64,000 nucleotides of DNA from assembly GCA_033558025.1 (NCBI GenBank), contig JAUCEF010000005.1:5394001-5458000 (forward strand), in the 5' to 3' direction. The notes beneath the pieces are model-generated. The model was not told the DNA's origin, ran no database searches, and saw only the letters and a program-made list of their open reading frames with translations. The DNA comes from Phytophthora sp. 'mugwort'. Lineage: Eukaryota > Oomycota > Peronosporomycetes > Peronosporales > Peronosporaceae. The translations under genes and the position numbers were made by a program. Shown here in pieces: positions 44,306 through 55,660 of this stretch (position 1 is the first letter of the stretch; every line of letters begins with the position of its first letter).

Positions 44306-46145
44306 CGCACGGCTTCCTCGCAACACAAGCCGTGCTTGCATCGAGAATCATCGGATGGTGCTCCGGCGCTGCTGGATCAGGTACTATTTCATGACATGTA
44401 TGACACTTGCCAGAACCGCAAGACTGCTCGTGGGAAACGCATCGTATTGATGATTAAGGTCAAGGCAGCGTCATCGTGAGCGTGATCGTTGATCCTGCTA
44501 CAGACTGTACTCTCACTTCTGATACTGTGGTAAACACATAACTCTTAGAACTGGGTTCGCAAGCTTTCATTACTTTCAGAAATATTGTATATCCTGAAAA
44601 AGAAGATATCATATTGAACAGGGCGTTTTCGCGCTTTAAAATCAAACTCGCTTTTGACGCGGGAAGCATGATAGTCAAGTGGACGACCATCGACAACAAG
44701 CGCGTTCCCATTCGCAAGCGATCGGAGGTCCCTGGGCTTACGCAGACGCAGCTTGCACAGTGGGCGCGGCAAACGTTTCGCCTGCATAACGCCCGCAGCG
44801 CCATTTCCGACATTCTCAAGTATCGTATTACAATAATGAAGGAGGAGTATAGCAAGGTAAGGGCGAAAACCACTAAAGATAATATCCTCTGCTCTAGCAA
44901 CAAAGCTGGTGGATTGGGTGGAGAGGGCGGAGAAGAGGGGGATGCGTTTGAATCGAAGGTTACCACTAGAAAAGCTCAGGTTTCAGGTTGGCGGCCCCGC
45001 GCTAAATGTGGATTTATCGGTAGGATGACTCGCGGTATTTATGAAAAGGCATGTATGGCGATTTCGAGCAAACATGGGGAGGCTGGCTCTCTGCTAAGCT
45101 CCACACTATTTGTGAAGGTCGGTGTGCGCTTCAAGGGCTAACGGACCTGTACGACGCCAAGGACACGTACAATATAGACGAGACGGGCTGAACTATAAAG
45201 AGGCACTGACACGTAGTATCTGCAACTCGGACCCCTGGCGTCAAGCAAGACAAGACACAGATTACGCTAGCCCTCACTACAAATGCCGACGACACGAATT
45301 CGTACCAGCGCTTTTCATTGGGCGCGCCGTCGAGCCCCGACACTTTGGCAAGAAGACGGGAGACAAGCACGGCTATTTATATAGGAAAGCTGACAAGGCG
45401 TGGATGAACGCGAGCGTGTACCAGAAGTGGCTGCTCTACCTCGACAAGGAGATGCGAGCGGCGGGACGAAGTATTATCCTCCTGGTGTACAACGTTTCTT
45501 TCCATGCGTTGGGGATACTGCGTTGACGAAAGCGAGCGTTGAAAAGCTACCGCCAAACACCACATCCTACCTACAACCGCTAGATACGGACATTATTGCA
45601 TTATTCAAAGCCAGGTTTGCTCGCTGCAAATTGTCACAGCGATTGAGCGATTTGTGGCGGGCAAAAACATGTGGATGGACGCTCCGTCTACAAGATCGAC
45701 CAGCTCTAAGCGATGGAGATGAGCTAGGAGGTGCGTGAAACAACATCAGCGGCGACGATCGCGCACTGTTGGCAGAAAGGCCGGACTTGCTGTCCCTCTC
45801 CGCGGCATCGAGGAACACGACGCGGACGAACAATACGGCGGGGCTGGTGAGGACTCCGACGACGACGTAATTAAGCTGATGGGGTGAAGAGGGCCTCAAT
45901 CCAGCTAGCGAGGCATGCCCAGGTCTCGCAATTTCCTGCAAGAGACAATATCGAACATAATAATTCGAAACATATGGTGCCGGAAGTGAGAGTACATTTT
46001 GTACAGATAACTGGGCTTCCCATCGGCTTGGCATAGACCGGACCTCAAGCCTAGGACAGGTGCATAGAGAGTCCGTGTCGTTTAAGTTTTCAAGCGTATC
46101 TTACTGTTCAAAATACCTTCCCAAGTCCAAGTCCCTGGCCTCGTG
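44306..46145 (+). mobile_element. Pogo/Tigger-like transposon (long copy)
   Basis: The left about 165 bp (44306-44470) and right about 130 bp (46018-46145) have diverged matches in the same order at 54182-54350 and 54398-54535, whereas the transposase in between is absent there. The block is therefore one element about 1.84 kb long. I could not identify clear terminal inverted repeats, so both ends are approximate. Confidence 0.6.
44610..45745 (+). pseudogene. Pogo/Tigger-like (DDE_1) transposase, frame-broken
   Basis: In order: a CENP-B-type helix-turn-helix (RKRSEVPGLTQTQLAQWARQ, ARSAISDILK), a second DNA-binding part (RGIYEKACMAISSKHGEAG), then the core. The first acidic motif reads NIDET at about 45171-45185, followed by a one-base deletion. 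Next comes FIGRAVEPRHFGKKTGDKHGY, then RSIILLVYNVSFHALG where the third catalytic Asp has become Tyr (codon 45488-45490). PPNTTSYLQPLDTDIIALFKARF ends the core in a third frame. The copy cannot be active. Confidence 0.8.
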
Positions 46146-46149
46146 AAAA

Positions 46150-47285
46150 AGAATTATTTCGCTCGGAAGCGTCGGAACCTCGCTTACAGGCTCGTGCGCG
46201 TGATCGACAAGGCTGCTGTTTCTTACTCTCCAGCGCGCGCCGCCGACTGAAAAGCAGCTGGTCCGATTCCTGTACAGGAGTTTCTCAGTAAGTACGCTTT
46301 TCTCAGAACCCCAGCCTATGTGCGCCTCACGTTCACCTTCGCTGTTTGAAAGTGGCCGGAGTCAGATTTGACCCGGACGGAGCTGTCAACCTGGACATTG
46401 TCCCTATCTTCGAGGCGGTTCGAAGTTAGTGGTCGAAAACCACGCCTCGCTCGTGTCGGAAAATCACGCATCTCTCGTGTCGTGGTACCGTGAGTGGAAT
46501 CACTATGTGACCAAGATATGCCACCGCTGCGCGGTGACTGGCGAGGTTGTTGACCGTGTGGTGGCCACGGTGAAGGGCGTCATAAAAGCTGAATTGTACT
46601 GGATGTCATTGCTGGCTGCATCTTACAATGGCCGTTGGAGGCAATCACGGATGACGAAGTCCTGTACCTCATCCACACGCCAGAAGTAACTCTCGTGAAT
46701 GACTGTATGTCTGATGTGAAGACGTTGGTTCATCATTCACTGCAGCATGGATCTGAGTACGGATGATTGCGACGCACGTGCATTTCGCTATTTTTTTATT
46801 TCACTAGGATTGTGGAAGAGAACTGCTTACAAGGCCTGATTGGCAAGACCGACCCGTCTCTGCATGGATACGGAGACCGCATGAAATCCAGATGCCGACT
46901 GTTGACCAAGAACCGCCAACCGCGGTATTAAAAGAGCAAGCTCAGCGCCTGGTTGAGCTAGAGCGCCGCGACTGCAGGACGGACGACGTCGACCTGTCCA
47001 CCTCATACTTGAACATGCCAAGGCGCAGCAGCGCTTTCACCATACGACCAAGGAGAGTGGTGCCGCTCCTGGCTCCCAGCATCAGGTCTCAGCCGGCTCT
47101 GCCGGTGCGTCAGAATAGAAGCAGGGCACGCTGGTGGTAACGGCGCTTAGGCGTCAAGATGCTAAACCAAGGGGTGAGTGCTACAAAGACTATACCGAAG
47201 CCTGCGAAGTTGGCGATTCCGCCAGTTGATGGATATCTGGTATGTCATGGGCCTCACTGGATGCATGAATGTGTGGTGTAGCGGG
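46150..47285 (+). pseudogene. Ty3/gypsy gag remnant
   Basis: Scattered plus-strand frames match an oomycete gypsy gag: CHRCAVTGEVVDRVVATVKG (46510-46580), VKTLVHHSLQHG near 46720, IVEENCLQGLIGKTDPSLHG at 46811-46870, then LVELERRDCRTDD. A nucleocapsid-like zinc knuckle GYLVCHGPHWMHEC lies near 47230-47272, in which the first Cys has become Tyr. A 24-27-bp tandem duplication (cacgcctcgctcgtgtcg / cacgcatctctcgtgtcg) lies at 46440-46490. The matching pol begins only at about 50120. Confidence 0.65.
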
Positions 47286-47289
47286 ATCA

Positions 47290-47939
47290 GTCAAATATGA
47301 TTAAGACCCGATCCGCTTACCAACTGCACCCAGACATCGACTAACGGAGGGGGTTCCCCTATGATCCGTGATCAGCTGAACTTGGTCTCACCTTGTGTAC
47401 CCGTCGGTGGGCTGGATCTGCTCTCTTAGGACTCCGAAGGATGCAGTAATGTAGTCTTGAACGTCCTGGCAAGACGCGGGGGCGTGGAGCAGCACGGAAG
47501 TCTTCGCTCTGCTGCCATTATTGGTTCCGATCTGAGGTGGTCGACCTTCGATCGGCGGCCTGGACTTAATCCGAGGCCGACGTTGCCGTGTGGCGTTGTT
47601 CCTTTCCTTCCGTTGCCTGCCACTTCCTTTAGCGGGATCTTGGGAGTTGAGAGTCGAAGCGATCGTCGGCCAAGCACTGAATGCCGATCGATCGAGGTAT
47701 GCGCTTGAGCAGAAGATCGCTAGCATTGGGGGGGGGGGGGGGTCGGCCAATATCCGATCCGCTTACCACGACACTAGAAAACCGCCTAAGTCGTCCAATG
47801 CAAATTCGAGTCTGATTGTTTTTTATCCTTTCCTTGTCCTATTCTCCCATCCTGAACCCTATCTCGTACCACCTGAACCCCTTGAATCTTGCCCTTCTTC
47901 AACCTCTCAACACGCATCGTCCTCACATTTGCCCATCCC
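47290..47939. repeat. Insertion-type block between gag and the GATC array
   Basis: The 15-bp direct repeat ccgatccgcttacca occurs at 47308-47322 and 47754-47768. A run of 15 G lies at 47728-47742. No gene recognised; an open frame on the minus strand (47388-47750) is rejected. Confidence 0.4.
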
Positions 47940-48410
47940 CGAAAATGATTGCTGATCGAATCTCGATCTGCCAGATCGAGGATGTCGGAACCTGTATGCC
48001 AATCTGCCAACACCGATCGGCCCGATCTGCCAGATCACGTATGTTAAAACATGTATACCGATCTGACAGATCGAGGATGTCGGAACCTGTATACCGATCG
48101 GAGAGTACTGATCGACCCGATCTGCTCGATCTTGTCAGTAAGGTCGATCCGATCTTCCGATCTACGGGCGCCGGATTGGCCAGACCTGCCAGATCCCTTT
48201 ATCGATCGGCTCGATCTCGACTGCAAGGTCGATCCGATCTGCCCGATCCCGGACGACGGGGTGTAGCCCGATCTGCGGGCGTCGGATCGGCCCGATCTGT
48301 CAGATCCCGCCAACGATCCGCCCGATCTGCCAGATCCATATTTCCGAACCTGCATACTGATCTGCCAGAAAGGGTGTACCGATCCGATCGAGGGCTGATC
48401 TGCTCCAATA
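47940..48410. repeat. GATC-rich palindromic repeat array
   Basis: About 32 GATC tetranucleotides fall in 470 bp, against fewer than two expected. The recurring unit is the 13-bp near-palindrome gatctgNcagatc at 47965, 48024, 48060, 48294 and 48324. At 47962-47980 it extends to a perfect 19-bp palindrome about one base, ctcgatctgccagatcgag. The longer unit gatcgaggatgtcggaacct appears twice (47976, 48068) and degenerately a third time. No protein is supported. It lies directly before a Harbinger transposase remnant and may be its subterminal repeat region. Confidence 0.75.
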
Positions 48411-48484
48411 ATGACCTAATGTTTTAGACGCTCCCCCCTGCTCGATGCCTTAGTGAACGGTGAAGCTCTGCAATGTCCTTTTAC

Positions 48485-49075
48485 CGTGAACGGTGCAATA
48501 TACGATTATCCATACCACCTGGCCGATGAAATTTACCCTGCATGCGCATTTCCATCGAAGTAGTACTGATCCAAATAAGCGCCGACTGTCCGCGAGATTT
48601 TTTGAGTCGATTTACAAGGATATCGAGCGCGCGTTTGGAGTGCTGCGACAGTGCTTTCGGATAATTGCGCTGGCGGGTAAACGTTGGAGTTCATCTCCTA
48701 TGGGTGAGGCCATGTTAACGTGTATAATTCTACACAACATGATCATTGAGAACGAGTTGAGTGCCAGTACTTGTGACAAGGAGTATCTGTTTGAGGGCGA
48801 ATGGGTAAGTCCTGCACCGCCGAGGTCCTGTGTTACCTGCCCTGCTACGAACATCATACAGGAACTGGAGGCAATGGAAGACGAAAACTTGCATTACGAG
48901 ACTTCACCGAAATCATTTGGAGAATATATGGAGTGCGTTAATAGGAAAACGAACAAAGAATGCTCCATGGCAGACTGTATCAGCCGGGAATGCGCCAAAT
49001 TAAACCCAAGCAAACGATTGAAACTCAGTGTCCGTGTGGATCTCATTGTTGCCATCGTTTTCACGGTCGAGTAGG
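48485..49075 (+). pseudogene. PIF/Harbinger (DDE_Tnp_4) transposase 3' part
   Basis: One frame near 48491 reads NGAIYDYPYHLADEIYPACA, ending in stops. The next gives DPNKRRLSARF..DIERAFGVLRQCFRIIALAGKRWS, MTCIILHNMI-type TCIILHNMIIENE, the conserved C-terminal part of Harbinger transposases including the last acidic region. A C-terminal tail continues to about 49072. The N-terminal two thirds is absent and there are internal stops. Confidence 0.8.
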
Positions 49076-50119
49076 TCCTGTGCCGTATTTGACGTATCGG
49101 GGCTTAATACGAATGGGTGCAGGTGATATTTCTGCGTGCGAATTGTTGTTCGGTGGTTTTCTCCCAGAGCTGGAACGCGGAGCTTAGCTAGAATCGCCTT
49201 TCACTGCATCGCAAAATATTCTTTTTAATTTTCACAGTATAGCGCCTGTATGAATAAATTGTAGTGAAGCTGCTGCTCCATCACCTCTGCCTTTTTCCGA
49301 TGCAGCGACAAATCGCATGTGCACAGCTGCCGACATAACACTCTTCTCTAGTCGTGCGTTTTGCTTTGCAGCCTTCTACCATCCAGGTCTGGATAGAGTT
49401 TGTTCGTCACCGGCATTGCGCTTCATTTCGCTCTTTGTAGCCATTGTCAGCTTGCACGTCCACTTCGTATGTGGTCTAGTACGTTCCATGCCTCGACGAA
49501 TTCAAACGATTGGTAAAGGCGCTCATTATAAATTTTATCTGCATTTTCAATGTACATGTTGCTCCAGCCCGAGCCCTCTCGCCTCTTAAGCTTCGCGTAG
49601 ATACCATCGAACTTGGCCACTTCAGGTTGAAATTTTTCACCTGCCAGCTATCGCTGTCGCCGTACGATCGTCCGTCCCAAAAGGTTTATTCTTGAGCCAA
49701 TGTTGATAACCCGGTCGAAGAAGGACGCCTTATTTAACCAGTGGAGCGTATCGGGTCCTCCGACGTCGTTAGCCACGCGAACCATAGCTGTATGGTCTCA
49801 ACATCGCTCCATCCCGATTCCTCCCCCATGCTGTCAAGCGATTTCTCGTGGCGATTGGTGTTTATACCCATTTAAGCTTAAAGCTCGGGTCATATTTTAA
49901 GTCTCGAGTCTCAAAGAGTATGGCTTTGTGAAGGTAAAACCCTGATGATGACTTACTGGTGAGGGCCCTAACGCTCGACCAGTGTCGAAAGCGCGTAACG
50001 TTTAAGTTAAAATGGCCTTTAAGACCTATGCGCTTAGGCAAATGCCCAACCAGTATCCAGTTGTCTGGCAGGATAGCATGCACGATGCCCCCCCTGCGCG
50101 CGTGGAGCTGATGCGCATT
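49076..50119. other. Decayed repeat sequence between Harbinger and gypsy pol
   Basis: Only short frames with no recognisable family (for example 49317-49589 and 49700-49900). A few codons before 50120 may belong to the gypsy protease/linker but I cannot support it. Confidence 0.3.
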
Positions 50120-53000
50120 TAGTTAAAAGAAGGAGTCACTCCACAACGATGCAAGCAGCGCAAGTACGCTCCCGTGTAGCGGTACTTTATCAGCGAACAT
50201 GTCGCGCTGCTGGCCAAGAATGGTCTGGTGAAGGAGAACCGCTCCGCTCCGTGGGTCGGCCTCGTCATTACTGTCTGGAAACCAGGTTCGAAATCGGAAT
50301 TTCGCCTCACGATCTACCGTTTCGTGCCACAGTACCAATCGCCGGAACCATGCCGACTTCTGCTGCTATCATGGACAAAGTGAATGGACCATTTTGCGCT
50401 GGCAAAATTTGACATGGAAAATGGATTACGGCAACTGCCATTGGCTGAGTAGGACCAGGCGGCCCTCTCCATCATCACTGACAGGGTGTATGTACGCCAA
50501 CTAGAGTCCCTCAAGATGCAATGGACTCCGCGCTACACTTCAAGGATAATACAGCGCGTGTTAACCTGACAACGCCCAGGTGTGGACCAATGTCGTGCTG
50601 TCGTATGCAAAGACTGTCGACGAATTGATTAGCGTGCTGCGCCGTTTCTTCATGCTGCTTCACAGGGCTAATCTCAAGCTGAACGCGAAAAAGAGAAGCC
50701 TGTACCAACGAGAAGCCACTTGGTGTGGACGTGTGATCTGTGATGAAGGCGTCCGTCGCGAACCTGTGCGAATCAGCGCGCTGACAGAGCTCCCGCGAGG
50801 ACTGTCGCTAAACTCCAGCCTTTCATTTGTGCCTCTAACTATCTTCGCGACTCTATCGTTGACTACGCGCGCGTGTTCTTTCCGCTGCTGGCGAAATTCG
50901 ATTCCGAAAAGAAACAGATTGGTCGCCGCAATCGCAACGTGTCAAATGTCGCCAACCGTGGACCGGAGCAGAGCAAGCCACGTTTGCTGCAATCATTGCT
51001 ACGGTCACGAAACACGGCGTTGATGACCTTCCGATGGAGGAAGACGACCTGTCTGTCTTCTGTTACTCAAGTATGAGCGGCTATGGTATTGTGGTGGTGA
51101 TGGTGCACGTCTGGGATCATGCGAGACAAGTCGAAGAGCAAGGCCATGTACTGGTCATTTGCAAAGGCGGGATGTTCCATGATGTCCAACTTGGTCGACC
51201 AACCATTGAAAAAGAGGCACTTCCTATCATCACGGTCTGCTCGGAGCTCGAGTACCTGCTGCGGCGCCGGAAATAATATCGCTTGTATTGCGACCATGCA
51301 AATCTCATATACCTGTTCTCGCCCTCCCTGGAAGTCAATCAGCATGTGCACGATCGCCCGCAAGACTGGTTGCTGCATTTACTTGGCCTAAACTGCACAA
51401 TCGAACATTTCTGGAGAGTGCAACTGATGGGCGGATATTGTCTCGCGATCGCAGCCACGCTCGAATCTTCCCGTTTCTGCTGTACAGACACACCACCAGA
51501 CCCGCTCTCGTTGCCGACTTATCGCGTCTTAAACCGCTGTCAGACACGGATTTCGCATTTCCGCGGATTTCGGACATTGTGAGTGCCCAAACGATCGCGG
51601 CTGGAGCGGGCAGATCGCTGTCTGTCGTTGAGGAGGACGGTGTGCTCGTGGTCGTGCTAGAAGGTTTTTCGCGCCTACAGGTATCAACGGCTTGTGGTCT
51701 ACCACGACCACGACCACGACCACGACCACAAGCCGTTGATACCTGTAGGCGCGAAAAACCTTCTAGCACGACCAATGGTGGTGGCACACTGCGGAGCCCA
51801 TGGACTCCGCGGAGAGGCAGTGATTATCACCTTGCTCAGTGATCGTTTCTTCATTGTGCAGCTAACCAATAACGTATCCCAATTTGCGCGCATGCTTCAT
51901 TTGCAAGGCCTTCAGCGTCCGTATGGCCCGGCATTTACGGCAACGACGCGAAATTAAGCTCTGCACTGGAATATCACTTACCTGGGAGGAAGATTTGGTG
52001 GTATGACCTACGTGCTGGTATTCAAGGACCCGCTTACCCATTTTGGTGAGCTTGTTCCCTGCTCCACACCAATGACGGAACCCCTGGTTGACAGGTACCA
52101 ACGACACGGGTGTCCCTCAAGACTGCTCTCTGGCCACGGAGTTCATTCTCAAAAGCAAACCCTGGGTCACATGTGCGCATGGTTCAAGATGGATCGCTTT
52201 TTCTTTCCTGCCTACTTTCCTTGGCTCAATGGAACCGTGGAGCGAGTCAATAGAAATATACTTCAGGTACTACCTGACTGCTGATTGACTAAGGACTGGA
52301 TTGTCACCAATGGCCATATTTGCTCCCGCTAGTGCAAGCCAATGTTATATATATCTTTTTTACCGATGGATCACTGGCGGGGCACTCACCTCGAGGCTAT
52401 TTCCTGATCTACCGTTTCCGTCTACCCCGGACGTGGTAATTAGTTCGACCAAAGAAGGCGAAGAACTTGTGGTGGTTGGTATGGAAAACACCTAACCTCA
52501 GCTGGCCCGGTTCCGTGCGTCGCTTGCAGGAATGCGCAATGAGGTCGTTGACACCGAGGAACGCAAGTGACTAATGTACATTCAGGAGAAAAATGGTGCT
52601 GTCTGCAACTTCCCATCGGAGATTATGTGCTCTGATCTCGCTCGACGCGCGTTTGCAGAACTACAAGCTGCTCGCGGTAATGGCTCGGCTCGTTCCTCAT
52701 AACGAAGGCGTTCCTATACGCGTTCAAGGTGGAGCATTTATTTACCGGCCATACCTATGAAGTACACGGTTCTCGGCCAAAGTGGAGGATTCCCGCAGCG
52801 GTTCTGGAAAGAATAAACCTAATTCTAAGGCGGCGTCACAGTATTTGGAATGTCGCTGCCATCCGCAACCAATCAGAAGGAGCTTCATTCCTGATTCGGC
52901 TCTATGAGTGCCGATGGTGGTGGCAGCACGGTGTTCGTACTCGTGCTTGCACTGACTGCTGGAGGCCTACAAAAGAAGGAGAAGCGCCAGCGGAGGCCTA
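50120..53000 (+). pseudogene. Ty3/gypsy pol remnant (RT, RNase H, integrase, chromodomain-type end)
   Basis: Segments in several plus frames, in gypsy order. RT: LVKENRSAPWVG, FRLTIYRF, AKFDMENGLRQLPLAE (50200-50460). The RT catalytic YxDD region reads VWTNVVLSYAKTVDE, so both catalytic Asp are lost (50589-50594). LKLNAKKRSLYQREATWCGR follows. RNase H: SSMSGYGIVVV, GHVLVICKGGMFHDVQLG, YCDHANLIYLFSPS (51070-51330). Integrase: GMTYVLVFKDPLTHFGELVP and PAYFPWLNGTVERVNRNILQVL (52000-52280). The last part has HLFTGHTYEVHGSRPKW (52730-52780), where gypsy elements often have a chromodomain linker. Many stops. A 50-bp fold-back (51649-51774) interrupts the RNase H-integrase junction. Confidence 0.85.
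51649..51774. repeat. Perfect 50-bp inverted repeat with 26-bp loop
   Basis: 51649-51698 and 51725-51774 are exact reverse complements. The 26-bp spacer is a tandem ccacga repeat. The palindrome lies inside the gypsy pol remnant. The downstream arm duplicates sequence of the left arm, so it arose by a local inverted duplication, for example during template switching. Confidence 0.9.
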
Positions 53001-54181
53001 CCTACCTGACCAGAGCTGACCCCACCCTGAACCACGCCTTGGAACGGCTTGGGAAGCAATCTACAGCGCAAGAAACGATATTTCATTAAAACGAGTGGCT
53101 TCGACGTCCGCACATTTCATTTCTTGCTAGAGCGCTTCAACCGAGGTAAGCGTTGATAATGGCGAGAAGACCAGAAGATTTGTGTCTGACAGTGCAAATG
53201 TACTCAGGTGGAGCCCCACACCAATACCAAGAGCAGACGTTGACATCGATGGTGATCCGAGACCATGGCGACGTTCACTTTCAGCACCCGCAACTCTTAT
53301 CAATCTTTTTCCACTATTATTGCGCTCGGTCGTTTCGTTCGGCGTAAACTTGATAGTTTCGAGAACAAGCCCCCACTCTCGCCCCGGTCGGCAAAACACT
53401 TTCGATTTCGACCAGGAGAACGGTCATGTCGGCCTCAGGGTAGTTCCCTGCGCCATAGGGGGGGGGTCTTCCTCGCTGAACCATCGTTAGCTTTCCGTGC
53501 AAGTAGAAGCGCTCTGAGCGCGTTAGCACGGGACGGAAGGACCCACGCGCTCAGTGCGGAAGTGTGGAAGTTGACCGTGCGCAATGTGGAAGTGTTGTGC
53601 GATCCGCCAAGTGAAACATTCTTTTTTTAAAGGAAAACAGTTAGGAGATTCTCAAGTATATATATTTATGCCGTTTATTCTCGTCCAAATGGTCTGGCGG
53701 AAAGGGGGGGGTCCGCCAGATTATTTTGTGCGAGGCTCTGACGTTTTGGAATTAGCGAGATGAACCGGGTTTGCACAATTTGTCCCGAAATTTGGGATTT
53801 GCGCCTTCCAAATGGCTGCGGGAATCGCTCCAGTACTATGCTGATTCAGACCGGAACATGAATGTAGAAATGCAAGAACTCGTGACCTCGCAGGAATTAA
53901 TATCGACGTGTTGCTTTCATCGATCATCGCTACAAAAGCTTGGGCCGCCGGAGCTTCTGGTGCAATAGGCTGGGCTTCAGCCTATCGCGAATAGCTGGGA
54001 GAGTTTTACGACCATCCAAAAGGATGGGCCCTAGGCTGTGCGTAAGTATGTGGAATCATTTGCTCCAGGCACAGCTACAATAGCGAGATTTGTGAGCTAC
54101 AGATTTGTGGGGATGTGTCATGGCGACAACGGTCTGACACGAGCTGAAGCTCGCTCGTGGTGACAAGAAGGTGTTGACAAA
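53001..54181. other. Repeat debris after gypsy pol
   Basis: Low-quality frames only. Two poly-G runs (seven each, 53460 and 53705) and poly-T/A tracts. Possible 3' LTR remains, but no matching 5' LTR was recognised. Confidence 0.3.
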
Positions 54182-54535
54182 CCGCACGACTTCCTCGCAA
54201 CACAAGCGTTCTTGCATCGAGCATTATCGGATGTGCTCCGGCGCTGCTGGATCGGGCGCAATTACATGGCATGTATGGACACTAGCTGGGACTGCAAGCC
54301 TGCGCATGGGAAACGCGCATCGTGTTGATGATTAAGGTCAAGGCAAGGACTATCGTTGAGCGCGATTTGTGGTCGACCTACAGAGAACTGGTCTTCTGGT
54401 GCTTGGCACAGACAGGACCTGAAGACTAAGACAGGCACGTAGAGGGTTAGTTGTGGGTTTAGCTTTTAATTGTATCTCACGTTTCACAACTTACTCTCTC
54501 ACGTTCAAGTTCCTGACCTCGTGAAACTTACACAA
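54182..54535 (+). mobile_element. Short, internally deleted copy of the pogo-like element (MITE-like)
   Basis: 54182-54350 matches 44306-44470 (blocks cttcctcgcaacacaag, gctccggcgctgctggatc, tgatgattaaggtcaaggc). It is followed within about 50 bp by a match of 54398-54535 to 46018-46145 (gcttggca, caggtgc/caggcac, cctcgtgaaa). The transposase region of the long copy is missing. The join falls at a ctacaga motif that also occurs near both inner borders of the long copy (left at about 44501, right at about 46003). Confidence 0.65.
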
Positions 54536-55339
54536 TGGACATTTGCAACCTTAGTAGCGCGCTGTAGTCTGATTTGTCGAAAGTGGATTCGTATGGTGCC
54601 TCAGTGGGTTTGCATCACGTTAAGATGAGCAAGTAGCGCGATTGTAGAAGTGCCTCTTGAGTGGACGTAAGCTACCTCAACCCTGAAGGAAGGATACCGA
54701 GATTTTCAGTGTGGGTTGGCATATTTTAGCCATATCATCGTTGTATTTTTACAGCTAGTGTTTGCATGCCACATAGGACTCTTCATGTCTCCATAGCTAG
54801 CAATTCAATTTCAGCACAACATTTTTCTTGTGATGATGCCGGAACGCGAGAAGTTCTCGATCGAACAGTACGTCTGGGTAAGTTCTTAATCCATCAAAAT
54901 GGTGCTGAACGCTTTGATCAGGTCATTGTACCCACAACTGACCAGCAACATGGTCGATCGAATTCATCACTTGCTCGAGTTCCGCCGTCGTCCTCCTTTT
55001 CGTGCGGGACATATTTCGAGGATGATTTTTTTCGACTATACTGGTTTTTGTATGCATATGATACACCTCTGGACACATTAAGAGGAATGCGCCTAACTAT
55101 GGGTACTGCGAGTCCCCTACTAAGTAAGCTCAGAGAACTACCGACATCACGATATCCTGCTCTCGCGAAGCCGAGATAGACACCCTCGCACGCTTGTGAT
55201 TCAGTTTAGCCCCCCCCCCCCCCGGGCTTCCTCTTCGTGCGTATAGCGTCTCGCTCTTCCTTTCCTTTCCGTTTTGCCGCTCGTTGAAGCACTCGCTTCG
55301 TTTTCACAGTCTGATGTTGGTGTTTGTCGTGCATGTTCA
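54536..55339. other. Repeat debris
   Basis: A 137-codon open frame (54766-55179) has no recognisable family and unusual composition. A run of 15 C lies at 55209-55223. I do not call a gene. Confidence 0.35.
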
Positions 55340-55660
55340 TCATTTCACATTCAGGAATTGCGATAGTCGAACTGATATCTCCAGGTGGTTTGCTATCAAC
55401 CGCGTGACATACTTACTGTTGGAGAATTCGTCTGCCAATGGGCGAGTACCTGTCGCCTCTGCTACTTGGCGCAGCATGCATCGCAGCTCGTCCAAATCGA
55501 TACACATTCCATGGAGAGCCTGATAGTGGATTATGTCGACCAGCCCTCGGTTGCCGCCTTCCGAAACGTACATGAGCTGGGGTCCAATTGGCATGAGGCC
55601 ATTCTTGCGCCGGCGGATAGCCTCATACGAGACATTGTAGGCCGCTGCAGCTTTTAGCAT
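55340..55660 (-). pseudogene. Transposase N-terminal HTH fragment (CENP-B/psq type)
   Basis: The minus-strand frame 55660-55340 begins LKAAAAYNVSYEAIRRRKNG, a psq-type helix-turn-helix as in N-termini of pogo-like transposases. It then has EGGNRGLVDIIHYQALHG and ends within a CENP-B-like second domain. No DDE core follows in any frame, so it is a stranded N-terminal piece of a further pogo-type family, distinct from the copies at 1-1935 and 44,306. Confidence 0.55.

Noticed and set aside
47816..48427. 203-codon frame rich in RSARS/DLPD repeats
   Set aside because: It is a translation of the GATC palindrome array; the peptide repeats simply reflect the DNA repeats.
50000..53000. Possible CRISPR-like or satellite array at the tandem ccacga
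   Set aside because: The ccacga units are only the 26-bp loop of a fold-back; there are no spacers, and the genome is eukaryotic.
55209..55223. 15-base runs of C here and of G at 47728-47742 as possible telomeric or G-quadruplex elements
   Set aside because: Isolated homopolymers are more likely slippage or assembly features; there is no repeat unit.
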